Below, one piece after another: positions 53,128-62,909 of a DNA stretch of 64,000 nucleotides. A program made the position numbers and the translations under genes. Source of the DNA: Odoribacter lunatus (lineage in GTDB: Bacteria > Bacteroidota > Bacteroidia > Bacteroidales > Marinifilaceae); assembly GCF_943193135.1 (NCBI RefSeq), contig NZ_CALPCZ010000004.1, positions 57,369 to 121,368 on the forward strand, written 5' to 3'. Position 1 is the first letter of the stretch; each line of letters opens with the position of its first letter. The notes under the pieces were generated by a model. That model worked only from the letters and a program-made list of their open reading frames with translations. It had not been told where the DNA came from and did no database searches.

Positions 53128-53727
53128 ATGAAAAAGCTACTTTTTTTACTTATGCTGGGATTATTCGCTTTTCCCGCCTCCGAAATTCTTGCACAAACGC
53201 AGACTCAGACGCAAACACAACAATTAACTAAGAAGCAACTAAGACAAATGAAGCGCGATCAAAGAAAACATGCGCGTCAAATCATGAATCAAGCTGCTCA
53301 CGAAGCTGCCTTGACTGCTCTTAAAGACAACAATTGGGTATTAATGGCCACCACTTTATACGGCCCAAGAGGACAAGCCATTCCAGTTTCCGACAACACC
53401 AATTTCATCCAATTTAAAGACAATACTGTGTATGTACAGTTGGCATTCAACGGTATCGCAGGCCCCAATGGTTTAGGAGGAATCACGGTACAAGGTACCC
53501 CCAGCAATATCAGTTCCCAAACAGATAAATACGGAAACCTTACTTACTCGTTTTATGTGAACGGAACTGCTATAACCGCTCAAATTATCATCAATCTGAA
53601 CAATGGAGATAACTATGCACAAGCAACCGTATACCCGATGATGAACAATAATAATCTTACATTCTCCGGTACATTGGTTCCAACCTCCCAATCCGGTATT
53701 TTCAGAAGCGGATTTATCAGCTACTAA
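53128..53727 (+). CDS. Secreted DUF4251-family protein
   Basis: The 199-aa protein has a signal peptide (~1-22) followed by a QTQTQTQTQQ low-complexity stretch and a basic helix (KKQLRQMKRDQRKHARQIM). The beta-rich domain (~65-199; NWVLMATTLYGPRGQAIPVS, then YVQLAF, SNISSQTDKYGNL, GNLTYSFYV) matches the DUF4251 pattern. The role is unknown. TATTTTTG at 53050-53057 is the likely -7 element; a strong hairpin follows the stop. The gene is divergent from mnmE. Confidence 0.75.
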   Translation: MKKLLFLLMLGLFAFPASEILAQTQTQTQTQQLTKKQLRQMKRDQRKHARQIMNQAAHEAALTALKDNNWVLMATTLYGPRGQAIPVSDNTNFIQFKDNTVYVQLAFNGIAGPNGLGGITVQGTPSNISSQTDKYGNLTYSFYVNGTAITAQIIINLNNGDNYAQATVYPMMNNNNLTFSGTLVPTSQSGIFRSGFISY

Positions 53728-53748
53728 CTATTACTTATAAAAGAAAAA

Positions 53749-53777
53749 GGGAGCTTTCAATGGAAGCTCCCTTTTTT
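53749..53777. terminator. Bidirectional terminator between the DUF4251 gene and rho
   Basis: GGGAGCTTTC (53749-53758) pairs with GGAAGCTCCC (53762-53771), with T runs on both strands (53772-53777 and the complement of 53741-53748). It serves both convergent genes. Confidence 0.75.
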
Positions 53778-53796
53778 CTTACTATCTCACCCATTA

Positions 53797-55596
53797 TTAT
53801 TGATCATTCATCGAAATCAAAAACTCTTCATTTGAGTGTGTTTTTTCCAAACGATCCTTAACAAACTCCATGGCTTCAATAGAATTCATATCCGTCAGAT
53901 AATTTCGAAGAATCCAAATACGATTCAACATGTTATCATCTAACAACAAATCTTCCCGTCGTGTACTGGATGCCGTAATATCAACAGCCGGATAAATACG
54001 TTTATTCGCCAACTTACGGTCAAGCTGCAACTCCATGTTACCCGTTCCCTTAAACTCCTCAAAAATCACATCATCCATCTTAGAACCAGTCTCTGTCAAA
54101 GCCGTTGATAATATCGTCAATGAACCTCCATCCTCAATATTTCGTGCAGCACCAAAAAAGCGTTTGGGCTTATGCAAAGCATTCGCATCTACACCACCGG
54201 AAAGCACTTTCCCCGAAGCCGGTGATACCGTATTATACGCACGTGCAAGCCGCGTAATGGAATCCAGCAGTATCACAACATCATGACCGCATTCCACCAT
54301 ACGTTTAGCCTTCTCCAAAACAATATTGGCTACTTTCACATGCCGTTCCGCCGGCTCGTCAAATGTCGAAGAAATCACTTCAGCATTCACACTACGCGCC
54401 ATATCCGTCACCTCTTCCGGACGTTCGTCAATCAACAAAATAATCAAATACACCTCCGGATGATTGGCAGCAATCGCATTCGCAATCTCCTTCAATAAAA
54501 CCGTCTTACCAGTTTTAGGCGGTGCTACAATCAAACCGCGTTGTCCTTTTCCTATCGGAGCAAACATATCTACCACTCGGGTAGAAATTGTTGCCTTACC
54601 ATTGCCTGTAATATTGAATTTTTCATCCGGAAACAATGGTGTCAAATGATCAAAAGGAATCCGGTCACGTACAGCTTCCGGTGACTTTCCATTAATTCTC
54701 TCTACTTTTATCAACGGAAAATACTTCTCCCCTTCTTTCGGAGGACGTACCGTCCCCTCCACAATATCCCCCGTTTGTAAACCAAACAACTTAATCTGGC
54801 TTTGGGAGACATAAATATCATCCGGAGAATTCAAATAATTATAATCAGAAGAGCGAAGAAACCCGTAACCATCAGGCATAATCTCCAAAACTCCCGAATT
54901 ATTGATTATCCCCTCAAATTCATAATACTTATCCCTTTTATCAAATTTCAATTTACCGGATGCTTCATTTCCATTACCATTACCCATCAAATTTCCGAAC
55001 TCCCTCTCTTGAGAAACAGTCATTTGACTTTCAGGCATCTCCGAAGCAGACTCGAATACTATCTGTTCCGGTTGTTCAACTGAAATTTCCGATTGATAAT
55101 CGTAATCATCATTCTCTCCAAAATCAAACTCTTTCTCGATGACATCCTGATGATTTATAGGATGTGTTCTTACCTCACCCGCATTCTCTTTAAAAGAATA
55201 ACGATTAAACTCCCCCCGTGCCGGACGCTCCTCTTGTCGGTTATTATTATTGTTTCTTACCTCTGTCACCTGTTTCTCTTCCCGCTTGGGTTCTTCCTTT
55301 CTCATGAATTTCTGCATTCTTCCCCCCTTAGAGTCTCCTACTTTCTCCACTCCTGACCTCATAACCCTTACCCGAGGCTTACGCTCCCTCTTTTCTTCCG
55401 TTTCAAAAGACTCTTCATTCTTCTTTTCCGCAAGTATCGGATGAACAACCTCTGTGGCAACCACCGCCTGCTGATCCAATATCTTATAAATCAACTCCTG
55501 TTTTTTAAAAGCCTCTACCCGCTTAATATTTAAATCCTTTGCAATTTGCCGTAACTCCGTCAGCAATTTGTCATTTAATTCTAAAATGTCGTACAT
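53797..55596 (-). CDS. rho: Transcription termination factor Rho with a long N-terminal insert
   Basis: The 599-aa protein has the Rho N-terminal helical domain (~1-48), then a ~170-residue disordered insert rich in Glu, Arg and Asn ([13 protein letters not shown]...). The RNA-binding OB domain (~225-300; [20 protein letters not shown]) and ATPase domain follow, with P-loop [12 protein letters not shown] (~352-363) and [10 protein letters not shown]. The Q- and R-loop segments ([20 protein letters not shown]) are intact. The long insert is usual for Bacteroidota Rho and may aid phase separation or RNA binding. It acts as a hexamer on nascent RNA. Confidence 0.95.
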   Translation of the reverse strand: MYDILELNDKLLTELRQIAKDLNIKRVEAFKKQELIYKILDQQAVVATEVVHPILAEKKNEESFETEEKRERKPRVRVMRSGVEKVGDSKGGRMQKFMRKEEPKREEKQVTEVRNNNNNRQEERPARGEFNRYSFKENAGEVRTHPINHQDVIEKEFDFGENDDYDYQSEISVEQPEQIVFESASEMPESQMTVSQEREFGNLMGNGNGNEASGKLKFDKRDKYYEFEGIINNSGVLEIMPDGYGFLRSSDYNYLNSPDDIYVSQSQIKLFGLQTGDIVEGTVRPPKEGEKYFPLIKVERINGKSPEAVRDRIPFDHLTPLFPDEKFNITGNGKATISTRVVDMFAPIGKGQRGLIVAPPKTGKTVLLKEIANAIAANHPEVYLIILLIDERPEEVTDMARSVNAEVISSTFDEPAERHVKVANIVLEKAKRMVECGHDVVILLDSITRLARAYNTVSPASGKVLSGGVDANALHKPKRFFGAARNIEDGGSLTILSTALTETGSKMDDVIFEEFKGTGNMELQLDRKLANKRIYPAVDITASSTRREDLLLDDNMLNRIWILRNYLTDMNSIEAMEFVKDRLEKTHSNEEFLISMNDQ

Positions 55597-55714
55597 ATAA
55601 CGATTTTAATGGATATTTATTTTGTAGAAAAATCACCTGAACAGAATCAGGCGGAAATGAATCTAATGCAAAAATACAAATAAAAATCTTTAAGACAAAA
55701 TTGTTTAAAAATAA

Positions 55715-56341
55715 TTACCCCTGCATATAAATTATTTTTTTCGTCTCAAAAAAATCTTCCGCAAAAAAGTCTCTGATAGAATAAATACGCACCCTACTCC
55801 GATAAGGTTTAATCTCTTCTTCAAAATCGCCGCCTTTCAAATACAATACACCATTCGGCAACTCATTCTCTCCTCCCCTGCGAATTTTATTTTTAATCAA
55901 TTTTAAAAAATCCGGAAACGCCGTCACGGCTCTGCTGACAATAAAATCAAAACTCTCCGGAACCGTCTCCACCCGCTTTTGTTCTGCAATCACATTCGAT
56001 AAGCCTAAAGAAGAAGCCACACCGTTTACCACCTTTATTTTTTTGGCAATGGAATCTATTAAATAAAACTTCACTTCCGGAAACAGAATAGCCAGCGGAA
56101 TCCCCGGAAATCCCCCTCCTGTCCCCACATCCATAACGTGAGTACCCGGCAGGAAATCAATCACCTTAGCTATCGCCAATGAATGCAACACATGATGCAC
56201 ATATAAAGCATCAATATCCTTTCGGGAAACTACATTTATTTTCTCATTCCAATCCCTATACAATTCTCCCAACAAGGCAAAACGTCTCTTCTGGTCCGCA
56301 TTCAAATCCGGAAAATACGAAGTAATCAATTCCACACTCAT
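55715..56341 (-). CDS. rsmG: RsmG, 16S rRNA (guanine527-N7) methyltransferase
   Basis: The 208-aa protein has the SAM site VMDVGTGGGFPGIPLAILFP (~69-88), the G-T-G-G-G-F-P-G-I-P motif of RsmG, and DFIVSRAVTAFP (~131-142). The length fits the family. It methylates G527 of 16S rRNA. Its start overlaps the end of the upstream membrane gene by 4 bp (ATGA). Confidence 0.93.
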   Translation of the reverse strand: MSVELITSYFPDLNADQKRRFALLGELYRDWNEKINVVSRKDIDALYVHHVLHSLAIAKVIDFLPGTHVMDVGTGGGFPGIPLAILFPEVKFYLIDSIAKKIKVVNGVASSLGLSNVIAEQKRVETVPESFDFIVSRAVTAFPDFLKLIKNKIRRGGENELPNGVLYLKGGDFEEEIKPYRSRVRIYSIRDFFAEDFFETKKIIYMQG

Positions 56342-57345
56342 ACGCTCTTTTTTCTCAACGTATTATACAAAGGCAAAGCAATCACACAAAGCATTCCGAC
56401 TATAATATACACAAGTGTCATCGTCCCATGCGTCAATAAAGCAAATGTTTTTGCCATACTCTCCAACTCCGGTGTATGCGGAATATAAAGCATCAATGCG
56501 GATATGACCATAAAATGCCAGGCCCCGATACCTCCCTGCACGGGTGCCACCATACCGAAACTCCCGAATACAAAGCCTGTCATTCCCGCCATAATCCCCA
56601 AATGGGAGGTAAATTCAAAACAGAAAAAACACAAGTAAAACATCAGGAAAAAACATCCCCAAATCAAAAAAGAATACAACACAAACAACCATTTATGCTT
56701 CACCTTACGCACCGCAAACACCCCCTCTTTCAATCCGGTAAGAAAACCTTTCATCCGTTGTTGAAAACAAGTACCCCGAAGCAATCTCCAAATACCTACC
56801 ACCAAAACCAACATGCCAGCGAGCAACACCCAAAGCTTCCACGAACCTGCCAATCCCCGCATTCTCTCTCCTATACCACTATTCGTTTCTAAAAAATAGA
56901 GCACTTTATTAAACTGAAAAACAATGACAATCACCGTGTATCCCAACAGAAAAAACATATCGATAATCCGCTCGGTCACGACTGTACCCAACAAATTGGA
57001 GAAAGGAACATGTTCATATTTACTGACCACCCCGCAACGAGTAAACTCCCCCATCCTCGGCATGGCCAAATTCGCAAAATACCCAATCATCACACCGAAA
57101 AAACTATTCATCAGCGTTATCGGATACCCCATGGACCCTGTCAGCAATTGCCAACGCAATGCCCGAATCACATGACTTAATATTCCCACTACACAAACAA
57201 CCGCCACCCACGTGTAATTCACATCCTCCCGCAATACTTTCATCAAATCCCCCCAAGCCTGATCCCGATACACTAGCCAAAACAACAAAACGGAAATACA
57301 CAAAAAAAACAAAAACTTCAAAAGCTGCTTACACCGATTAGACAT
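56338..57345 (-). CDS. Lysylphosphatidylglycerol synthase-type membrane protein (flippase-like)
   Basis: The 335-aa protein has about eight membrane segments and the signatures of the UPF0104/AglD-like flippase group: NSFFGVMIGYFANLAMPRMG (~85-104), GEFTRCGVV, and GSFGMVAPVQGGIGAWHFM (~259-277). Family members are transporters or transmembrane parts of lysyl-PG synthases; the substrate is unknown. It is upstream of rsmG with a 4-bp overlap and divergent from rsmA. Confidence 0.8.
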   Translation of the reverse strand: MSNRCKQLLKFLFFLCISVLLFWLVYRDQAWGDLMKVLREDVNYTWVAVVCVVGILSHVIRALRWQLLTGSMGYPITLMNSFFGVMIGYFANLAMPRMGEFTRCGVVSKYEHVPFSNLLGTVVTERIIDMFFLLGYTVIVIVFQFNKVLYFLETNSGIGERMRGLAGSWKLWVLLAGMLVLVVGIWRLLRGTCFQQRMKGFLTGLKEGVFAVRKVKHKWLFVLYSFLIWGCFFLMFYLCFFCFEFTSHLGIMAGMTGFVFGSFGMVAPVQGGIGAWHFMVISALMLYIPHTPELESMAKTFALLTHGTMTLVYIIVGMLCVIALPLYNTLRKKSV

Positions 57346-57444
57346 ACCTCCCTAAATTTCAAATTAGCTTCTACAAGCGCAAAAGTAAATAAATAAATGA
57401 ATTTACAAGATATAACTTTCCAGCTATTTATATACTTTTGCACC

Positions 57445-58212
57445 ATGAATACTGTTAGAGCGAAGAAAAACCTCGGGCAACACTTTTTAAAAGACCAAAA
57501 CATTGCCAAGAAGATTACCGACAGTCTGTTAGCTGTCACAGAACAGATTTTGGAAATCGGTCCGGGAATGGGTGTTCTTACCGGCTACCTGTTCGAGAAT
57601 AAAAATTTTTATGTAAAAGCGCTTGACGTAGATTGGGAATCCATTGAATATTTACATGACAAATTTCCCGACCACCAGCAACAAATTCTTTACGGTGATT
57701 TTTTAAAAACAGATTTATCCGAACTCTACAATACCCCTTTTTCCATCATAGGGAATTTACCATACAACATTTCTTCGCAAATCTTTTTCCGTATCATAGA
57801 AAATCGTCAATATATCCCGCAGGTTGTATGTATGATTCAGAAAGAAGTAGCCGAACGAATCAGCGCTTCCTACGGCAACAAAACCTACGGCATACTAAGC
57901 GTATTCCTGCAGGCATTTTATGACATCGACTATCTCTTTACGGTAAGCGAAAAAGTATTCGACCCGCCCCCAAAAGTAAAATCCGCCGTCATCCGGCTTG
58001 TCCGCAACAACCGGCAACAACTCGACTGTGATGAAAAATTATTTTTTCAAGTCGTGAAAACCGGATTCAACCAACGAAGAAAAACATTAAGAAATTCAAT
58101 TCGTTCCATTCTTCCGGCGGAATTTGATTCAAATTATTTAAATTTGAGACCGGAACAACTCAGTGTAGATGATTTCATCCGACTTTGTCAGGAAATAAGC
58201 GCTAATTTTTAA
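57445..58212 (+). CDS. rsmA: RsmA, 16S rRNA dimethyladenosine transferase
   Basis: The ATG at 57445 (MNTVRAKKNLGQHFLKDQ) is chosen because it gives the usual start of the family; the in-frame ATG at 57397 would add 16 unrelated residues. The 255-aa protein has the SAM motif ILEIGPGMGVLTGYL (~30-44), the catalytic IGNLPYNISSQIFF (~102-115) and SEKVFDPPPKVKSAV (~162-176). It dimethylates A1518/A1519 of 16S rRNA. TACTTTTG (57433-57440) lies just before the ATG, so a transcript from it would be nearly leaderless. Stop and mgtE start are 16 nt apart. Confidence 0.93.
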   Translation: MNTVRAKKNLGQHFLKDQNIAKKITDSLLAVTEQILEIGPGMGVLTGYLFENKNFYVKALDVDWESIEYLHDKFPDHQQQILYGDFLKTDLSELYNTPFSIIGNLPYNISSQIFFRIIENRQYIPQVVCMIQKEVAERISASYGNKTYGILSVFLQAFYDIDYLFTVSEKVFDPPPKVKSAVIRLVRNNRQQLDCDEKLFFQVVKTGFNQRRKTLRNSIRSILPAEFDSNYLNLRPEQLSVDDFIRLCQEISANF

Positions 58213-58228
58213 CCGTTATCTGTCAGTT

Positions 58229-59593
58229 ATGCAGCAATTTGAACTCACCCATAATTTTCTCAGTCGACTTGAAGAACTTATTGATGCCGGAGAAAAACAA
58301 GAAATTATACAACAGCTCCAAGACCTGCATTCTGCCGATATTGCCGAAATCCTGACCGAACTAAATAACGAAAGAGCACAATACGTCTTTTTGCTGCTGG
58401 ACAATGAAACAGCCAGTGACGTGTTGGCGGAAATCGACGAAGAAGAACGGACTCATTTTCTAGAATCCTTTCCGGCTGAAATCATCGCCAAACGTTTCAT
58501 CGACCACATGGAATCGGACGATGCCGCCGATATTGTCGGCAGTCTGCCCGATGAGCAACAACACGAAGTCCTTGCACATATCGACGATATGGAACAAGCC
58601 GGCGATATTGTTGATTTGCTGCATTACGACGAAGACACGGCGGGTGGTCTGATGGCAAAAGAATTAGTCGTTGTCAATGAAAACTGGACTGTCCTTACCT
58701 GTTTGAGAGAACTTGGACGCCAGGCAGAAAACATCGACGAAATCTATAATGTATACGTGGTGGATGATGACAACAAACTGAAAGGACGGCTGTCCCTGAA
58801 AAAAATGATTCTCTCCCCCACATCTGCCAAAATCAGCAACCTTTACTACGAAGACATAACCTCCGTAAAAACCGACGAACCGGCAGAATCCGTAGCACGC
58901 ATCATGCAAAAATACGACCTGGTCGCCATTCCCGTCGTTGATTCCATCGGGCGCCTTGTCGGCAGAATCACCATTGACGACGTCGTAGACGTCATCCGGG
59001 AAGAAGCCGAAAAAGACTACCAGATGATGTCCGGTATCTCTCAAGACGTCGAAACATCCGACAGCATCTGGGCACAAGCCAAAGCCCGCCTGCCGTGGCT
59101 TATCATAGCCCTGTTCGGAGGAATGGTTTCCGCCTACATGATTTCCCTATATCAGGAAGAAATATCCCTATTTCCCGTAACCGCCATGTTCATTCCCGTC
59201 ATCACGGCAATGGGCGGAAATGTCGGCATCCAGTCATCCGCTATCGTCGTCCAGGGACTGGCATCCAACTCTCTGGGGATGAAAAACGGATTAAAAAACA
59301 TACTGAAAGAAATAGGCGTCGCTTTGCTCAATGCGAGTATCTGCTCTTCCATTATATTCCTGCTGACCCTGTTTTTCGGATTAGAAACCCTGGCAATGCC
59401 CATTACGGTAACCTTATCCCTATTCATCGTCATCCTCTTCGCCTCCATTTTCGGCACGGCATTCCCGCTCCTCCTGCACAAAATAAAAATCGACCCTGCA
59501 TTAGCCACCGGCCCTTTCATCACGCTGACCAATGATATCATCGGACTCAACATTTACCTCATCGCAGGACGAATCATCCTAAGCTGTTTCTAA
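58229..59593 (+). CDS. mgtE: MgtE magnesium transporter
   Basis: The 454-aa protein has the MgtE layout. The N-terminal superhelix domain (~20-130) is rich in acidic residues; two CBS domains (~135-255) include YNVYVVDDDNKLKGRLSL and DLVAIPVVDSIGRLVGRI. Five membrane helices (~285-454) follow with the pore signature MGGNVGIQSSAIVVQGLA (~331-348). Intracellular Mg closes the channel through the acidic domains. It follows rsmA closely and may share its transcript. Confidence 0.93.
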   Translation: MQQFELTHNFLSRLEELIDAGEKQEIIQQLQDLHSADIAEILTELNNERAQYVFLLLDNETASDVLAEIDEEERTHFLESFPAEIIAKRFIDHMESDDAADIVGSLPDEQQHEVLAHIDDMEQAGDIVDLLHYDEDTAGGLMAKELVVVNENWTVLTCLRELGRQAENIDEIYNVYVVDDDNKLKGRLSLKKMILSPTSAKISNLYYEDITSVKTDEPAESVARIMQKYDLVAIPVVDSIGRLVGRITIDDVVDVIREEAEKDYQMMSGISQDVETSDSIWAQAKARLPWLIIALFGGMVSAYMISLYQEEISLFPVTAMFIPVITAMGGNVGIQSSAIVVQGLASNSLGMKNGLKNILKEIGVALLNASICSSIIFLLTLFFGLETLAMPITVTLSLFIVILFASIFGTAFPLLLHKIKIDPALATGPFITLTNDIIGLNIYLIAGRIILSCF

Positions 59594-59603
59594 CCCAAAT
59601 CAT

Positions 59604-59648
59604 TGCATAATTATTTTTACATTTTGCATAATTATAAGCGATAATTAT
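59604..59648 (+). promoter_or_regulatory. Candidate ArgR-type boxes before the arginine deiminase-family gene
   Basis: TTGCATAATTAT occurs at 59603-59614 and 59624-59635, its palindromic ATAATTAT cores centred 21 bp apart, the spacing of paired ARG boxes (18-bp site plus 3 bp). A third ATAATTAT lies at 59641-59648. TAATTTTG (59672-59679) is a -7-like element downstream. Binding of ArgR is inferred from pattern and neighbour. Confidence 0.45.
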
Positions 59649-59720
59649 AAGGTTATTAGGTGTTTATAGTCTAATTTTGTATAAAACTCAAAACAAAACA
59701 ACCTTCAAACACTATAACCT

Positions 59721-61007
59721 ATGAATCCAATTGTTGAAGTAAACATCCAATCGGAAATCGGGAAACTAAACGGAGTCATCATTCATACCCCCGGAGAGGA
59801 AGTTGAAAACATGACCCCCGAAACAGCGGAAAGAGCTTTATATAGCGACATCATCAATCTCTCCATTGCGCGGGAAGAATACAAACAAGTCAAAGGCGTA
59901 CTCTCAAAACTGACACATACATTTGAAGTACGCGACCTGCTATGCAACATTCTTCGGAACGAAGACACCAAACTCGAAGTACTAAACCGCATTGAAAAAA
60001 TCGAACCGTTCATCGGGGAAAAATCCCCGCGGGGCAGTCTCAAAGAACATTTAGCGGAAGAGAGTGCGGAAAACTTGTCCCGCCTACTCATCGAAGGTGT
60101 AGAAATGATAAAAGACAACGTGACCAAATTCCTTTGCAAAGACTGGTTTGCCTTGCGTCCCATGCACAACCTCCTGTTCACGAGAGACGCCTCCATGAGT
60201 ATAAACAACGAAGTACTCATCGGATGTATGGCAAATTCCATCAGAGACAGGGAATCCGTCATCATGCGTTCCATTTTTGACTTCACGCCGGAATTCAAAA
60301 CCAAAACATTAAACCTCCCTTCCCCGGTTAATAGCCCAAAACGCACACACACCATAGAAGGAGGCGACGTACTCATTGCCCGGGACGACATTCTTTTAAT
60401 CGGGAACGGTGCACGCACCAGTACACAAGCCATTGACCAATTGATAGACGAATACATCAGCCGGGAAAGCGAAAAGGCACAACACATCATTGTACAGCAA
60501 CTGCCTCATACTCCCGAATCATTCATTCATCTTGACATGGTATTCACACTCCTTGACAGGGATAAATGTATGGTCTTCGCCCCTATCATCCTAAACCCGG
60601 GCAACTATCAGACAGTTCACATTAAGATTCAGAACGGCAAACTGCAAAGCATCCGCAGCGAAAAAAATCTTATCAGCGCCTTGAAAAAATTAGGAATGGA
60701 CCTCGAACCCATTTTATGCGGAGGTACGGACGAATGGAACCAAGAGCGCGAGCAATGGCACAGCGGAGCGAACTTCTTTGCTGTCGGTCCCGGTCAGGTA
60801 TTGGGATACGCCCGCAACAACTATACCATTGAAGCCATGAATAATGCCGGATTTGAAATCATTAAAGCCAATGACTTCATCGAAAACAAAATAAACATCT
60901 CCGAACACTCCAAATACGTCATAACCATTGACGGTTCCGAACTGCCGCGAGGCGGAGGCGGGGCACGCTGTATGACCATGCCGGTCAACCGGACCAATCT
61001 CGATTAA
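59721..61007 (+). CDS. arcA: Arginine deiminase-family amidinohydrolase
   Basis: The 428-aa protein has the guanidine-modifying fold: LLFTRDASMSI (~153-163), GGDVLIARDD (~213-222), HLDMVFTLLDRD (~271-282, His and Asp), GGTDEWNQEREQWHSGANF and the C-terminal RGGGGARCMTMP with nucleophile Cys417. These fit arginine deiminase (arginine to citrulline plus ammonia). ARG-box-like repeats upstream support a link to arginine. No ornithine carbamoyltransferase or carbamate kinase is adjacent, so the full pathway is not shown here. Confidence 0.85.
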   Translation: MNPIVEVNIQSEIGKLNGVIIHTPGEEVENMTPETAERALYSDIINLSIAREEYKQVKGVLSKLTHTFEVRDLLCNILRNEDTKLEVLNRIEKIEPFIGEKSPRGSLKEHLAEESAENLSRLLIEGVEMIKDNVTKFLCKDWFALRPMHNLLFTRDASMSINNEVLIGCMANSIRDRESVIMRSIFDFTPEFKTKTLNLPSPVNSPKRTHTIEGGDVLIARDDILLIGNGARTSTQAIDQLIDEYISRESEKAQHIIVQQLPHTPESFIHLDMVFTLLDRDKCMVFAPIILNPGNYQTVHIKIQNGKLQSIRSEKNLISALKKLGMDLEPILCGGTDEWNQEREQWHSGANFFAVGPGQVLGYARNNYTIEAMNNAGFEIIKANDFIENKINISEHSKYVITIDGSELPRGGGGARCMTMPVNRTNLD

Positions 61008-61013
61008 AACAAC

Positions 61014-61049
61014 CAGCCGAAAAGAAATTTACTTTTCGGCTGATTTTTT
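61014..61049 (+). terminator. Terminator of the arginine deiminase-family gene
   Basis: CAGCCGAAAAG (61014-61024) pairs with CTTTTCGGCTG (61032-61042), followed by a T run (61044-61049), seven bases after the stop codon. Confidence 0.8.
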
Positions 61050-61076
61050 ACCACTCTCCGTTACAATATAAAAAAT

Positions 61077-61110
61077 GGGAAACTGAAAATACGAATACTT
61101 TCAATTTCCC
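61077..61110 (-). terminator. Terminator of the PUR protein gene
   Basis: GGGAAACTGAAA (61077-61088) pairs with TTTCAATTTCCC (61099-61110), one mismatch; on the minus strand a T run follows. It lies 24 nt after the stop at 61134. Confidence 0.7.
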
Positions 61111-61133
61111 GTCAATAACTCTCATCAACCTCT

Positions 61134-61433
61134 TTAATCCTGGGGCAGCTTTCCGTTAAGAGCGTCCCGAACCACGGAAATAGCTTCTGCCAATCCTTCC
61201 GAAAATTTCTCAAAATCTTCTTTGTACAAGAAAATTTTATGCTTATCGAAATTGGCATTACCATCCGCATCAAATCTCTTTTTACTCTCGGTAATCGTCA
61301 GATAATAATCATTATTACGAGTAGCCCTCACATCCATAAAATAAGTACGCTTCCCCGCTTTTACCGCTTTAGAATAGACCTCCTCCCGGTCTTCATTCAA
61401 ACCAAAATTTTCATTTTTATCAAAATCTTGCAT
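61134..61433 (-). CDS. PUR-family DNA/RNA-binding protein (DUF3276)
   Basis: The ATG at 61433 (MQDFDKNENFGLNEDREEVY) is chosen as the family start; frames from further upstream are also open. The 99-aa product has the PUR repeat fold typical of Bacteroidota: YSKAVKAGKRTYFMDVRAT, YYLTITESKKRFDADG and HKIFLYKEDFEKFSEGL. These small single-repeat proteins bind single-stranded nucleic acid; the exact role is unclear. Confidence 0.85.
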   Translation of the reverse strand: MQDFDKNENFGLNEDREEVYSKAVKAGKRTYFMDVRATRNNDYYLTITESKKRFDADGNANFDKHKIFLYKEDFEKFSEGLAEAISVVRDALNGKLPQD

Positions 61434-61537
61434 AATACGCATATTTATATTGTAGCACATCACTACGTTAATAATCTGCAAATGTAGAAAAAAGCAAATA
61501 AATAATTACCTTTGAGTGAAAATTAATTAAAAATGCT

Positions 61538-61735
61538 ATGATAACTTTTTTTATTATCGTTCTGTTTTTAATAGGAATCGCTCTAATCGCCCTCGGTATC
61601 GGATTGTTTTTTCACCGTGATTTTCCGGATACACATATCAGCCGCAACAAGCACATGCGCGACAGAGGCATAACATGCGCCAACAGTACCGATGCCAACG
61701 AACGCCAAAACTACAAACCCATCGACAACCGATAA
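61538..61735 (+). CDS. Small single-pass membrane protein
   Basis: The 65-aa protein has one membrane segment (residues 3-26) and a basic, Cys-containing tail (HMRDRGITCANSTDANERQ). I believe similar short proteins occur in other Bacteroidales. It ends 2 bp from the convergent luxS stop. No function is assigned. Confidence 0.55.
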   Translation: MITFFIIVLFLIGIALIALGIGLFFHRDFPDTHISRNKHMRDRGITCANSTDANERQNYKPIDNR

Positions 61736-61737
61736 AA

Positions 61738-62220
61738 TTATCCCTGGGGATACACCATATTTTTCTCCTCTATTACCTCCAGCACTTCCCTCAAATATTT
61801 GTCCGCCTCATACTTTGCCATTGGCAGATTATGCAACAGATAGTTACCGCAATCCCGCGGAGCAACTCCCGGTACCTCCCCTTCAAAATCACGAATAAAC
61901 CGAAACGTCTCCCGCATCAATTCCACGATATCCTTCGCTTCCAAATCCCCCTGCATCAGGAAATAATTTCCCGTACAGCACCCCATCGGTCCCCAGAACA
62001 CAATCTTATCCCCCCACACAGGATGATTACGCAAAAAAGTCGCCGCCAAATGCTCTATCGTATGCAACTCCCCGTAACCCAATGCCGGTTCGCGATTAGG
62101 TTCTTTCATCCGGATATCAAATGTCGTCACGACATCCCCCCCGATATAATCCTTGCGGGACACATATATCCCCCTCAACAAATGAATATGGTCAATACTA
62201 AAACTCGGTATCTTTTTCAT
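61738..62220 (-). CDS. luxS: LuxS, S-ribosylhomocysteine lyase
   Basis: ATG 62220 is chosen, one base after the stop of mtnN (TGATATG). A GTG nine bases upstream is less likely. The 160-aa enzyme has the metal site HTIEH (~51-55), with GPMGCCTGNYF (~78-88) supplying the Cys ligand/acid. It splits S-ribosylhomocysteine into homocysteine and the AI-2 precursor, continuing the work of MtnN in the same transcript. Confidence 0.93.
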   Translation of the reverse strand: MKKIPSFSIDHIHLLRGIYVSRKDYIGGDVVTTFDIRMKEPNREPALGYGELHTIEHLAATFLRNHPVWGDKIVFWGPMGCCTGNYFLMQGDLEAKDIVELMRETFRFIRDFEGEVPGVAPRDCGNYLLHNLPMAKYEADKYLREVLEVIEEKNMVYPQG

Positions 62221-62221
62221 A

Positions 62222-62905
62222 TCACACACCTTTGATTAATTGTTTAAATACTTGAAAAGACCGCTGGGGCGCCAGCGTCCAAAAATCCCGGTATTGCTCT
62301 ATATGTCTTTCCACGCCGGGCGTATCGCTGATAATCCGGAAACTCAAAAAAGGCACACTGTACATATAACATACCTGTGCAATGGAGCACGATTCCATAT
62401 CTACCGCCAGCCCCTTCGGGAAACGAACCTTTATCTCATGCAATTCCTGCCGGGAAGTAACAAAACGGTCTCCGCTGCAAATCATCCCCCCATGCACAGG
62501 CACTTCCGACTCTATTTTCAAGGCCTGTTCATACAATCTCCCGTCCGGTTCATAATAGGCCGGCATACCCTGCACCTGCCCATATTCATTCTCATCCCCG
62601 CACCAGACATCATGATATACAATCTTGTTGCCAACGACCACATCCATAATTTGCAATTCCGAATCAATCCCCCCGGCAACTCCTGTATTTATGATACAAT
62701 CCGGCTGAAAATTCTTTATCATCTCCAATGTTCCCACAGCCGAAAAAACCTTTCCGATACCGCTCTGCAACAAAACAATCTCCTTATCTTCCAAACACCC
62801 TTCCACGAAAAAGTTATTACCCGCCTTCTGTTCCTTCTTATCTGTCAAAAGAGCCTCAATTTGCTTAAATTCGGCTCCCATAGCAACAATCACACCTATC
62901 TTCAT
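62222..62905 (-). CDS. mtnN: MtnN, 5'-methylthioadenosine/S-adenosylhomocysteine nucleosidase
   Basis: ATG 62905 (MKIGVIVAMGAEFKQIEALL) is chosen as the family start; an upstream frame overlaps the MBL gene. The 227-aa enzyme has the M-x-x-E start, the INTGVAGGID loop (~75-84), YHDVWC and the VDMESCSIAQVC catalytic segment (~166-177). It removes adenine from SAH and MTA. Placed between the MBL hydrolase and luxS, with 4-nt and 1-nt gaps. Confidence 0.9.
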   Translation of the reverse strand: MKIGVIVAMGAEFKQIEALLTDKKEQKAGNNFFVEGCLEDKEIVLLQSGIGKVFSAVGTLEMIKNFQPDCIINTGVAGGIDSELQIMDVVVGNKIVYHDVWCGDENEYGQVQGMPAYYEPDGRLYEQALKIESEVPVHGGMICSGDRFVTSRQELHEIKVRFPKGLAVDMESCSIAQVCYMYSVPFLSFRIISDTPGVERHIEQYRDFWTLAPQRSFQVFKQLIKGV

Positions 62906-62909
62906 ACGT

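Noticed and set aside
59783..60490. 235-codon open frame opposite the arginine deiminase-family gene
   Set aside because: Runs of Ser, Met and Arg without a fold; the plus strand has all the catalytic motifs.
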